A stretch of DNA of 64,000 bases. It comes from Dermanyssus gallinae. Its lineage: Eukaryota > Arthropoda > Arachnida > Mesostigmata > Dermanyssidae. The translations under genes and the position numbers were made by a program. The stretch covers positions 124,001 to 188,000 of the forward strand of contig QVRM01005993.1 of NCBI GenBank assembly GCA_003439945.1, read 5' to 3'. A model generated the notes under the pieces. It searched no databases. It was not told where the DNA came from and worked only from the letters and a program-made list of their open reading frames with translations. Shown here piece by piece: positions 22,883 to 33,886 of this stretch. The stretch's first letter is position 1. Every line of letters starts with the position of its first letter.

Positions 22883-23560
22883 AGATTTCCGCCCTCTTTT
22901 AGCTTGGAAACTCTTGCGCCATTTGCTCACAGCCATTCGTCCTTTGTGCTGAGTGCTGGCCATTAACAGCCACCATTTGACAGTGTTGAGATGTCGGCGT
23001 TTCGATCATCTTCTGGCACTAAGAATCGTACTACTGTACGTTGTTCCGTTCTGAACACGTCCAGCACACAACGCGTTAAGTTAATTTCAAGTGTCCTCAC
23101 ATGCACAGATGAATCGACTGTACGGAAACTGCAACACATCATTCGAACAGGTTCTGCTATAAACCTGAATCGCGCTTTGATTATGACCCGGTTACACTTG
23201 CCGCTTACTTTTCAATTGGGCAAACCATATACGTGCGATTTTTACCGCTAAGTTCCAACTCGAAGACATCGTGGCGGGTTTTTTTTCGAGGTTCGTACTG
23301 CATTTTTGGGGCCTCAGCTGTGACGATTTGTACAATCAAATATTAGTGAAACATTTGGATGCCCCAAAGATGAAGCAGACGAGGCAAATCAGTCTGGAAC
23401 AACAGTGGAATATTTTCGCCTAAAAAATCCAAGTGTATCAAAACAGGTATATAATAGACCTTATAAAGCTATTAATTACGTTTAGACTCGCCAGGTCTAA
23501 GCATAATTGAATGTACTCATTCTTAATGTTGTTGGATGACGGAATGTACCTATGTACCAT
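22881..23560. other. No gene recognised
   Basis: Short open frames only (such as 22991-23251), without domain or splice evidence. Confidence 0.4.
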
Positions 23561-24015
23561 CACTGTTCCTTCATGGTCACCAGAAGTTGTGCGAACGCTG
23601 TGTGAACGTTCATATAGTAGACTACGTTGAAAAACGTGGCTTGTTGTCCGAGGGCAGCACGGCTTTCGCGCACCTGGATCAACGTGCTAGGTACACTTTG
23701 CGATATAACTTAATTTATTTATGGAAGCGGATCGGAGCGATGCAGTTGTGCTTATAAGTGTTTAAGAACTTTTAGTCACCTGATCGTGGTGCTCTCTGCT
23801 AAATATTATATCTCATCTGGACATCGACGATAAAGCTTGCAGATGGTTAGCGTCGTACCTACACGGCAGGAGCTTTTCAGGTTTAGATTGCACAAACATG
23901 TGTCCGACAAGGGTCGGTATTAGAACCGTTGTGTCTAATTTTGCATATGAACAGCATTCTGAGTGTTCGTAAGAAGAATCTCGGATAGTTTTTTTATTTT
24001 ATTTCGAACGCTACC
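23561..24015 (+). pseudogene. Jockey-like LINE RT fossil
   Basis: Heavily decayed. Pieces in order: WLVVRGQHGFRAPGST (as in NQHGFRxGRST), ADRSDAVVLI, LDIDDKACRWLASYLHGRS (as in DKACRWFxSYLxxR behind motif A) and VRQGSVLEPLCLILHMNSIL (motif B, PQGSVLGPLLF). Several stops and frame changes. Not obviously the same family as the LINE at 20299. A SINE-2 follows at 24064. Confidence 0.65.
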
Positions 24016-24063
24016 TCTTAACAATATGAAAACAGAGCTTGTATCGCTCAAGCCACCTGAACT

Positions 24064-24248
24064 AAAGTAAAGTTTTCGGGCTGACCCTCAGCCAAGATTT
24101 AACGTGTCCACGGAACTGTTTTTTACATTGCTTCACAGACGGACTCCCAGAAATACAAATGTGCAACGGTAGGGCTCGAACCCACGCATCTATGTGTCTC
24201 CTTCGGTTGGGAGGCGCAGACTTAAGCCACCACGCCACCGGGCTCGAC
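24064..24248 (-). mobile_element. SINE-2 copy
   Basis: Same family as 11355-11539 and 59635-59819. The minus strand begins with the tRNA-like head GTCGAGCCCGGTGGCGTGG, with a B-box GGTTCGAGCCC, and ends in CAGCCCGAAAACTTTACTTT. I could not identify a clear target site duplication. Confidence 0.8.
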
Positions 24249-25995
24249 ATTTGAACAATCTGCTAAGGCTTTCTCCAGAAGAGAGGTGTAACCGCAGGAC
24301 AGTGCTTAACCCAATTGAATAATCTTAGAACGGCGCGCAACCATTCAAGTCACGAATGCTGCATAATTACAGCTACTTAAGCTATTGCAGTTACCCTCGT
24401 CACGATGACCACAATATCTATCTAGTTTTAACTGTATAACCAGCATACCTAACTTGACAGCACTTCTAGTCAGTCCTCAAAGCGTCACTGTTAGAACAAA
24501 TATACCCCCCCGCCCCCCCCCGTTGTGACCTCCAACGTGCCCTACATACGTTCATACGTGTACATATGCACATATAAGTGTGTGTGTGTGTTTGCATCTA
24601 TATATAAATGAATATACACCTGGGTCACGACTAGGTCAACGACTGATAGCTAAGACGGCGGTGATACGCTAAGATATGAGCGCGTTTTCTTACTCTCCGT
24701 TCCTCTCCTACGGGGTCTTCCCCTCGGATTCGTCGGTAACAGGAAGTAGTGGTTACGCTCGACGTACTTTGGCAACTTCTTGACGTTGCCAGCAGTCGGT
24801 GTGCCAGCAGACGGTGCCATTGTCCCCACAGCTCTGGCCGCCACTAAGCCAATACCATCATCTGCCGCTTCGATTGCCTTAAGGTAGGGAGAAGGGGGCG
24901 GGGGGGAGGGGTGGAGGTTGGCATCTCGCTGGCTAATCTTTCGGGCTAAGCTGGTCTGGATTTGTTTAGTCAACGCTTACGTCTATTCCCTGCTGGCCAG
25001 GGAATTCATTCGTTCATTCATTGTCGTTTGATTACGCCTCTTGGCCGGTCTCGACGAGACGCACAGCCGCCGGCGTAGTTGCGTGCGTTTGCGCTGTCAA
25101 AAAAGCCCGAGTTGAAATCTTGCAGGATAGATCTTGCATGGATGGATCGGTTAGCCGAATAGCGAGCGCCCTTTTTATGGAGAAAAGCCGTTGTGCATGC
25201 TGCTGCTGCTGCTGCCGCTGCCGCAGCCGACGCTGGTGATTATGTGTGTATATGAATGAGTTCGTCATCGTTGTGGTTTCTTTGGCTCTCTGTTACCGTC
25301 ATAGACGGCTGTTTGATGTCAACGTGTTGTTTACGTCTCGGTCATTCCTTACGTAATGATTACGATTTTGATTACGCAGTCAGAAGGCCACCCACCGATC
25401 GACGGATTGCCGACACCGACATCGACTTATCGATGAACTGCGACCATTACTACTACTACGACTAGAACTGCTTCGGTTGCTACAGTGCTACAAAGCGAAG
25501 AAGGCAAACTTCATCCGGCTAAGGAAGAGAACACGGAGTTTGAAGCGAACTGATAGCGGTTCACTAGCCCAGCAACGTTCGAGAGCAAATCGGTCAGATT
25601 CACTTGTGGACTGCAACGAATCCGGTTACCGACAGAGTGCACGAAATGGATGCTGTTTTCGTGTGAGTTTACAGTCTCCGTTCTTGTACGCACAGTGTTC
25701 TTGTAGTTTGTTTGGTGGTAGCAACGGATTGCTTTCGACGACCGAATACCGCCATCGCAGTGTTACCGGTTGTGGGATCGCCTGTGTTGTTGTGTGTCGC
25801 TGCAGTTATTCGGTTCTGCGTCTGTTTTGTAACCTATGATGCCGCCATGAGAGAATAGTGTTAATCCGCCTTTAGGACATATTCCGTGATTGAGCAGCAG
25901 ACAAACAACATTTCACTCAGCTGATCCCTCCTAGCGTTTACCTCTGTGTGACTTCCTCGGTCCCTACTTTTTCCAGTGTTTGCTGGTTGGTAAAA

Positions 25996-26034
<39 letters not shown>

Positions 26035-27959
26035 TATGTAGTATTCATATATATAGTATTCATAAAATACTACTTTTACATTGGTACTATACATACATAA
26101 TACCGATGTAAAATTACTATATTATTATACTACTGTTACATTATTATTGCCTAAATATATCAACTTGTCCGGTTCGTGACGTATTGAAGTTACCTCCAAC
26201 GTTTCCAAGCCCGCAGGGAGCGGAGGAGGGTCAAGAATTAAAAAATCCCCCCCCCCCCCCTAAAAATTAAGACGATCCATAGTCTAAAAAAAGCAAGCGT
26301 TTGCGCTCCGGTTTTTGGCTCAATGCTCACTAAAGCCTATCTCCGTTTGTCGATTTTCGGGTGGAGCTAGTACAAAATGTTTCAATCCTATTTCCAAGCG
26401 CAGACTTTAAACTTATGGTCGTTGCGCCAAAGCACTCTCTCAGTTGTGCCCCGAGTCATTAAAGACACTGATATATGCAGTCATTGCTCTAGACTAGCTC
26501 CTGTGTGAGCGATCTTTTAGAAGAACCAGCACAACGCAGCTGAAGGCCATTGGACTTACGATTCCCAGGTGCCGTGAGAAAGCCTTACTGTCTCGAGCAT
26601 CGAGCAGGACTCAAAAGTGTGTCGCACACTATCATCTTCTACCGAATGGTAGAGCAGGCAAATGCCAGATGTAGCTTTTCTGATTCGACGGAGTAAGTGC
26701 AAATGCAGGCGTTTAGTTCTAGTAATTACACTACTCCTGAGGTCTGGAATAATGAATCGAGTGCACAAAAACTATTCAGCCTAGCTGTACCGCAGCCTAT
26801 TCGCCGTGTTATATTCTAGTGTGCTGTTGTTCCTGATATAAGTGCGTTTGATAATAACATACGTATTTGTTTCGTACAACAAACATACTTAATTATTTCA
26901 TTATTTGAAATATAATATTTTTGGAATAGAATAACATTCGAGACAAATCTAAACATTCCACCCGTATACGGGCTGTTCTACTTGCTAGGAGCTGTTTGGG
27001 CGTCTTACGTTAAGTCTCGTAATCTCTTCTACTTGGAGATCCCAAAGGATTTGCTGAGCAAGAATTTAGGCTGCTGTGGTGGAAATTAATTCTAGTGATT
27101 ATGAATGTTTTTCGAGAGTCTGAAACATCGACGTTTCGTCTAACAGGCGTTTGTTAGACGTTCGTGAAGGTGTGTGTTCCCACCGTATGAACTGATTTTT
27201 TGGTGTTTGAGGCTCCTGGAGGCCAGTAAAGTACCTGAGATAGATCAGCTTTGCTAGCCTTAGCGGTAGAGCATATAGTATGTGCTAAATGCCGGTTAGG
27301 TCTGTGTCGAGATATATTTCAAGCCAGTTCTAGCCTCTTTGAAGCATTAGAATACCATGCTAAAATCACTACTGTTATGGACTAATATCTGTAGATTGTT
27401 TGGCTCAAGCCGCAGGGCAATATCATGTAGAACTCTGTTTGTTGTATTATCGAATTTCCCATTTGCTGTCCCTTTTGCAACAAGGTGGTATTTGTACGGT
27501 TGGGGTCAGGAAGTTGGAGAATCTCATAGTATATCATACTCCATTGTATTAGGTATATGGTTGGCTTATGTGGGATACCTGCCGCTGCAGGGCACGAGGT
27601 TCGCTGATAGGCGGGTCTACAAAGGAATAGATCTGAGGTAAAATAATAACAATAATTGTGCGCATGTGTGGCAAAGTTTCAAGATTGACCAGAGTGGAAT
27701 TAATGAAGTCCCATTATTAACTGAGTTAAAATAGAGTTTGTGTCCGGAAGAACCGCTAGGCAATGCACCCCAGTTGACAGTGGGGTCGCAGCGGGGTGGC
27801 TCTCTGCCAACTGGGCTATATTCAATAACTCTCGGACTGGCCCGTAAGTAAAGCCGTAAACATACAGTAATTGATACGTAAGATTATGCTTATCTCACCT
27901 AAAAATACACTTTGATAATTTAGTACGATGTTGCGACTTTTAATTAAGTCGTATTAATT
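24249..27959. other. Long stretch without a recognised gene
   Basis: Holds C- and G-runs (24504-24521, 24893-24910, 26247-26260), CTG triplets at 25199-25225 and an (AT)n tract at 25999-26027. A possible minus-strand exon is listed separately (24690-24882). Frames such as 27357-27641 show no domain. Confidence 0.4.
24690..24882 (-). CDS. Possible unrecognised exon
   Basis: Minus strand, between an acceptor-like ctaccttaag and a donor-like GTAAGA. The frame reads AIEAADDGIGLVAARAVGTM, then PKYVERNHYFLLPTNPRGRP and a basic RRRGTE. The composition is protein-like and the ends look like splice sites, but no family is recognised and no partner exon was found. Confidence 0.25.
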
Positions 27960-28520
27960 TAACCTTCATATCACGCAAACTATTCAATCTGCTTGCCTTA
28001 TATGTAATACGATATTTCGTTGTTTTATTATCGAATGTCCAATGTTCTATATCCACCTTTATAATAACCTTGTAGTTCCTAAATTCATCTAGCTGTGAAG
28101 TCTGGCGGCCGTATTTGAAGACCCATATTGATGCAATTGAAAAGTTCAGTCTAAATTCCTTCGACGTGTTGCATTGAGATGTAAGGTAGAGAGTAGCAGT
28201 CTCGACTTACTACCTATATCAAAACGACACTGGAGAGCAGATTTTGAAATGTACGCACGAATCTCTCAGTCGAATTAACTTCCCATCTTTTTTAATATTC
28301 GCAACAACAATCTGCGCATTACTCAAACCATATCATCAAACATTGTGGAACGATCTGACCGAATCAACAATATGTTTTCGCGGCGCATGGCGAGAATGTT
28401 GAGAAGCATGAACTAGTGATATATTATTATAAACTTTACTATTACATATATCACGCAATGGTACTATTGCGCCCTATTATATAGTAAATTGTTCTTTATG
28501 TCTCTTATATTTGCATTGTA
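27960..28520 (+). mobile_element. Second, diverged 3' copy of the LINE at 20299-22729
   Basis: Base-level similarity to 22160-22620 in the same order: acacaagtcatc/acgcaaactattc, the block ending atttcgttgtttcaatatt / atttcgttgttttatta, cctaaattcatctagctgtgaagtctgg (cctaagtttatatattgctgtgaggtttgg), and the 3' block ttttcatggcggatggcgag / ttttcgcggcgcatggcgag. It encodes only the RT thumb end and carries stops. No (TAA)n follows it. Confidence 0.7.
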
Positions 28521-30229
28521 TATATTGAATATAGGATTTTTGTGAATAACGATGTACATAATTATATACCCTTTGAAAACAATAATCGAGCATTTGAAAA
28601 AAAAAAGAGATATTGTTTGTTCCTGTGGTTTTCGGGAGCAAATCTGTTGGTATACCTACTTCGTTTCTCCATTAGTGACGGGTGGGAAAGGTGTTTCTTC
28701 AGGAAAAGGGATGGAAATGCCTTTTGCGCCATTGCAGGTGATACCGCTGGTTGTGCGTGTTTACCTTTACGGCGAACACTTAATAATCCCTTTCCCAGGG
28801 GTTGTCTTTTGTCGCACAGCCGCAGCCAATTTTTCCATTTGCTTATTTTAAGGCATTTTCGAAGTGCGCGGGGCGATTCTCTGTAGTTGTTACAGATAAA
28901 ATGGTTACTGTCAATCTAGGTGCGCGTCCGGCGCACGAAAGTCAAATACATAATAGCCTGTCTAGGATCATGCGTCTGCCTAACGCGATTGGAAAAGCAC
29001 TAGAAGTCAGATACCGCGTGTCCATTTATTATCCAAACTTGTATTCTTGACGAGGGGCGAGTCGCCTGTTTAAAATAATTTGACGCAATAACTATCTAAC
29101 GAGGTTTATATGATCTGATTTAAAAGTATGTTCTACTATCAAGCAAGACAGCTCGCGCCTATTCTTACTGACGAGATAGCTATATCGTAGAATTTTCCCA
29201 AGTGTACTATTCTCAAAACAGGTTGTATTGTCTTAATGTAATCAGATTCGTACCAAACATAGGCCGGAGGTTCTCACGGTTCAGAACTTAGGTGCAATTA
29301 TATTTATTTATCTCAAACTTTGAAAGAGTTTTCTTTTCTTTCTGTACAAGAGATACCCATACAGAGATGTTGCCATTGTAAATATATATGCGTATCTCTC
29401 TCTCTCTGTAATTTGGCGTTTAGCTTTTTAAGAGTTAGTGGAGAACGACCTATCGGGAGAACAGGCTGCTAATCTCGCATCCTCCCACGTTACGATCAAA
29501 GGAACTGCTGATCGTGTGGTACATGAGGCGATTTTAAAGATTCCATCTTGAGACAAACAGTTTAACGCACACAGGCAAGCGAGAGTACGTGTTTCCTGGT
29601 GTTACAGGTATCCAAGGTCCAAGGGAGGTCGCACACACGGTGTGACATTTTAGATTCAGGAGCATTCTTTTATGGGGACGCGTACGTTACACTTTTCGAC
29701 AGTCTACTACGGAGGGCACTTGAGACTAGAAGATAATGAATTAGCTTAGAATTATACACTTGAAAATAGTGATGGCGGTAATTATAAGAGCAATAGGAAT
29801 GGCAGCAGCAGCAGCCGGAACAACAAAAACAACAATCATACCTCTACAAAGCAACTACGTCATTATTAGCAAAGCAGTTACAACAATGCCGCATGTAACA
29901 ACAATATTATAATAATTATACCTTTTGTGAACAAATGTTTATTCTTAATATGCACATGTCTCACAATTACTAATATATTAATTATATAACATTTACAATA
30001 TTGCTTATATTATGAATTGTATTTCATTCTAATATTATATTGATCACTTAATTAATAATAATAATTAGTTATTTTGTTATCAAAGTCAGCCGGTAACTGT
30101 GCAGATAAAACTTCCTATAAATACATCGATTTCTCCAGGCCTCTTTCCTTTGAGGCGAGTCGAGAATCATTTGCGCGTTGCCGTTTGTACCTGTGCGACT
30201 TCTCGATAATCGATTCTCCGCGTTATGGG
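28521..30229. other. No gene recognised
   Basis: Frames at 28542-28886 and 28802-29050 overlap and show no domain. A CT run lies near 29396-29408, and CAG/CAA and AAT-rich sequence fills about 29790-30070. Confidence 0.4.
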
Positions 30230-30902
30230 CTTGCCCTCGCGTCCCTACAAGCCTGACGTTTCAATGATGCACGGGCATGCGAATGGTGTGCTCCTTTCCT
30301 AAGACTTTGTAGTGACGGGTCTCGTCTCTTTCCGCTTTGAATGTAGCGTCGCCTAGCGTGCGGCATATTGCCTTTCAGCTTGCCGTAAAGGTGTTCCGAA
30401 TCGACACGTACCAGATCAGCAATTGCCTCATGGTCCAGGGGGACAGGGTCATACCGTCTGGTCTTATGTTTATCTGATCTTCCAAACGCAGATGTGATGG
30501 CTCCACGCGAACGGCAGCGCCCGCATGTCTGAAGGCTCTTCATCAAGCACATCATTTACGGCGTTGTGGCAGTCTCGTTGTAGCTCAGCATTAGCCATGT
30601 TCGGGCCACAAGAACATGGATGAGTAGTCGAACATCAAGCCCAGGCGGAAGCTGCATGCGTTCTGAAGCTCCTCGCTTGACAGTGCGCTGCCAAGGCTGC
30701 CATCCGGACGAACGTAAAGCCTTCGAGGCGTCAGGCAAAATATGGCCCACGCCCATTGCTTTCCTCTATCCTCCTCTTCTGGGCCGGAGTCGTCGAAAGT
30801 GTGCGGCCACTTCTGAACGACCTCACCTTGGTGAGCTACTGGGGAGACTTGTCCGAGGAGGGTTCGAACAATTCCCTGGGAGGTGAACTTCGACGACAGA
30901 AT
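30230..30902 (-). pseudogene. Family-B RLE retrotransposon fossil
   Basis: Minus strand, from high to low coordinates: SFRLGLMFD followed by a decayed zinc-binding segment, CHNAVNDVLDEE (as in RHAEINxI), RAFRHAGAAVRVEPSHLRLE and IRPDGMTLSPWTMRQLLIWY. The RPDG-MT-x6-W-x6-IW arrangement is that of the PD-(D/E)XK endonuclease seen intact at 36820-36910; here the second acidic position reads WYV instead of WDA. Several frameshifts. It ends at the (TAA)n array at 30904, in opposite orientation to the next copy. Confidence 0.65.
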
Positions 30903-30903
30903 T

Positions 30904-30939
30904 TAATAATAATAATAATAATAATAATAATGATAATAA
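30904..30939. repeat. (TAA)n microsatellite between RLE elements
   Basis: About 11 units with one TGA variant. It separates the fossil at 30230-30902 (-) from the family-A copy that starts at 30940 (+). Confidence 0.9.
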
Positions 30940-32349
30940 CCTCCTGCTTTGGCGTGCCCTGAAGAACTAAGCGCGCATGATGACGTCAGCAGAGACATAC
31001 TTAGTAAATTCCTAAAAGTAAATTTAGAAGAGAACACCTGGCAGAGAGCAAGTCTTCCGATACGTAAAGGTGGTCTGGGAATAAGGAGTGCCACTGATCT
31101 AGCTCCTGTCTGCTACGCTGCTTCACTGGTCCAATTTGGTCCGGCGGCAGCTTCGTTTGTGGAGGAGGCAGTTCGACCACAAATAAGATATGAAACCAGT
31201 AAAGCACGGGACACTATTAGAACCATGCTAGATTCGGGTCAATTAGAAGAATATTCTAGCCAATATAACCTAGAATTAAAAACATTTTTTACGGAGGTTG
31301 TTTTTAATTCTAGACTATCCTCCGTCCCCTACGGGCTTGGAACTTAACCTGAGGTATATCTTCAATGCACCGAGGGCCGGACATGTTAAGATATCTAGGG
31401 TTTCCCCAACAGTCCTTGTGGCAGCATGGCCGCTGACTCTCAGCGGTATGGTTTATTATCTATTCTCAATGAGTATCGCTCAAAGAAAATTCGATCAACA
31501 ACAGGGATCGAACCGGCGACACCCCGGTAGATGACAACCATGACTAGCGCACTAGTCCCCTAGACCACGCTGCCACAGCCAATATAACCTAGATTAGCTC
31601 AAAAATAAAAAAAGAGCAGAGAGATCTTAGAGAAGCTTGTTTCCCGGAGAGACCGCGCTGTATTCTTAGCGGCACAAGATAACTTCAGTGGGGGTTGGCT
31701 TAAAGCCTTAACCCCGCCTCAGCTCGGCGCCATGCTGGATCCCAACTCTTTCCGCATGATGTCAGCACTTAAAATCGGCACTCGTGTATGCGAGCCGTTT
31801 CAGTGCAAACTGTGTAGAGAGATGGTAGATTCCAGTGGCCTACACCCACTGAGTTGCCCGAAGAGCGCCGGTAGATCGTCTAGACATGCTGAACTAAACA
31901 GTGTGATTATAAGGGCCCTTAGGAAAGCCGGTATACCATCTACATTTGAACCGAGAGGTTAAGTGTCCGCTGGCGAAAAACGACATGATGGGGTGACCAT
32001 TGCATTATGGTCACATGGGAAGTCCCTATCTTGGGACGCAACGGTTTCGTGCACAACCGCGGCTTCCCATTTACACCACAGCTCAGTTGAGCCGGGGTGG
32101 GTAGCCAAGCACGCGGACGCCAGAAAACGGGCAAAATACGCTGGGCTGGAAACAAGATTTATTTTTGTGCCTATTGCCATGGAGATACTAGGACCAATCA
32201 GCAAGGGAACCAAAGAAATTCTTAAAGATTTAAGTAAGCGAATCCAGGAGGTCACAAGCGACCGAAGAAAGGATCAATTCTTGAGGCAAGCGTTGTCCTT
32301 GGCCGTTTGCAGAGGGAACGTGGGATCTATTTTAGGCGCAATAGAGTGA
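30940..32349 (+). mobile_element. Family-A RLE LINE copy A1, 5'-truncated, split by a SINE
   Basis: Starts within the RT C-terminal (thumb) region: NTWQRASLPIRKGGLGIRSA, TDLAPVCYAASLVQFG. It is interrupted at 31275-31576 by SINE-1 and resumes with FRMMSALKIGTRVCEPF, CKLCREMVDSSGLHPLSC (Cys/His cluster), RHAELNSVIIRALRKAGIP, then the endonuclease core KRHDGVTIALW and LSWDATVSCT, and a tail DQFLRQALSLAVCRGNVGS. The PD motif reads HD, so catalysis is doubtful. The frame shifts at about 31960. It ends at stop 32347-32349, followed by a short A-rich stretch rather than (TAA)n. Confidence 0.8.
31258..31593 (-). mobile_element. SINE-1 copy nested in the family-A element
   Basis: Body 31275-31576 on the minus strand, flanked by perfect 17-base repeats agccaatataacctaga at 31258-31274 and 31577-31593. 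This is the clearest SINE-1 insertion in the window, and it is younger than the retrotransposon copy it splits. Confidence 0.9.
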
Positions 32350-32373
32350 AGTAAATATAAAAAAAAATTAGCC

Positions 32374-33886
32374 GTGGCCGATAAAATTCAAGAAGGCAAA
32401 GTGTTCTATTTCACCGCCGGCGGCTCGCAGCCGCCAAACAGTTCTATGGATTCCGGTGCAGTGCACGTTGAGAACGTGAAATCTAAAAGAAGCGCACCTT
32501 CACCGTCTCCAGCAGCAACGTGCAAACGAGCCGAATGGGACAGTGAACATCGATGCTCAGCAAAGCGTAGCCCGTCAAACAAAGTATCCGCAACAACAGC
32601 TGTGGCTGTCAAATTGGCGCTGAGAAGAGAGAAAACATTCGATAGCTTAATGGAATCAAATCAGAAACGCGCAGAGACTAATGATGGGGAAAGTTCTGGA
32701 GAACAGATTACGGACAATGACGAGATCCCAGATGACAACAACGCTGACTGGCAGTACAAACCTACCAGAGCAGATCGCGCCATCAGAGATGCTCGTAAGA
32801 AAGTAGCGATGATGATGGGCAGACAGGTAGACCAAGAACACCAAGGTGCAGCCTTATAGTCCACGCCAAAGCAGCCTAGAGATAATTTTTGAGTGCCGGA
32901 ATGATCCCGATGCTTTGAAAGGGCTGAGCGTTCTAAAGATATACACCGAAATAAGACAATCTATCCCTGGCGCACACGCACGAATCCCGTCGCAGGGCAG
33001 ATTAGCTATCCGTCAAGACCAAATAGCATCTGTCAGGGCACTAAATAATGTTTGCGGAGTAGACATTCAAGAGCTCTCTGATACATCAGGTTCAGCAATA
33101 CCCTGAGGGCTGAAGTAGACATAATAGACGAGGTTTTCAAAGTTACATTATGTCCCGGTTCACCACTACAATGCCTCTCGTGCCAGAAGTTCGGACACAA
33201 GGCATCCGCTTGCATAAAGAAAGAGGATCCTACGTGCAGGAGATGTACACGTCCCGGCCACCAAATGTGGGAATGTCGAGAAAAAAGCTCGGTGTGCCAA
33301 CTGTAATGGCGCCCACTCGGCTACCGATGGCCGATGCGAAGTAAAAAGAATGTATATGGAGACGGAGAGACAGACACTTTACACAAAGGTTTCTAACCGT
33401 TTTTCGAATCTAACAGTCGACTTTCCCAGCTTCGAGCAAACGTCGAGCGCGAGCTCAACCATCATGAGCAGGGATGAGCAGAAATCATACGCCGACGCAG
33501 CGAGGCCCGCCGGCCCACAACCGGCACTTGACAAGAGTGGTAAAGCATTGTGCCACCTTCCGCCGCCTATTCCACAGAAGAAAGCAGCGGCCAAGCCCTC
33601 AAGTGGACATAGAAATGTCACTCGGCGAAATCAACAACAGCCGTTGCCTTCTCAGATTTTAATCATGGTTGACAATATCTTAAAGATATGGAAAATTGTG
33701 AAAGGTCTACTAAGTGCCTGGCTAGAAGAAAATCCTGTGGTCGCAAAAGTGCTCGACTTTTTAGAATCCGAGCCTGGAAAGGCACTTTTGATATCAGCCA
33801 TGGAAGGTAAAGAGACACCAACGCCTACTATTTTAATAGAAAACCTGAGAGAAGAAGAGCATCAAAACACTACGAATTTACCATGA
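32374..33886 (+). pseudogene. Jockey/I-type gag-like ORF1 with CCHC zinc knuckles
   Basis: RNA-binding nucleocapsid-like protein of a non-LTR element, broken by stops and frameshifts. 32374-32859 is a Ser/charged N-terminal region. 32846-33106 has the pre-knuckle fold (SLEIIFECRNDPDALKGLSV). 33131-33300 gives two clear knuckles, CLSCQKFGHKASAC and CRRCTRPGHQMWEC, and part of a third (NCNGAH, after a shift). 33350-33886 continues with SYADAARPAG and a helical C-terminus, in one frame. It ends at TGA 33884-33886, which overlaps the ATG of the next ORF (33883-33885). Confidence 0.75.

Noticed and set aside
25021..25465. Overlapping frames with Cys/Arg or Gln runs
   Set aside because: They are translations of CTG/CAG triplets in three frames and show no domain.
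27357..27641. 94-codon frame with aromatic-rich sequence
   Set aside because: No homologous motif, no splice sites and no promoter; most likely chance.
30949..31347. A host gene in the 30.9-41 kb region encoding nuclease-like proteins
   Set aside because: All these frames belong to repeated retrotransposon families with the same domain order, truncations and (TAA)n flanks.
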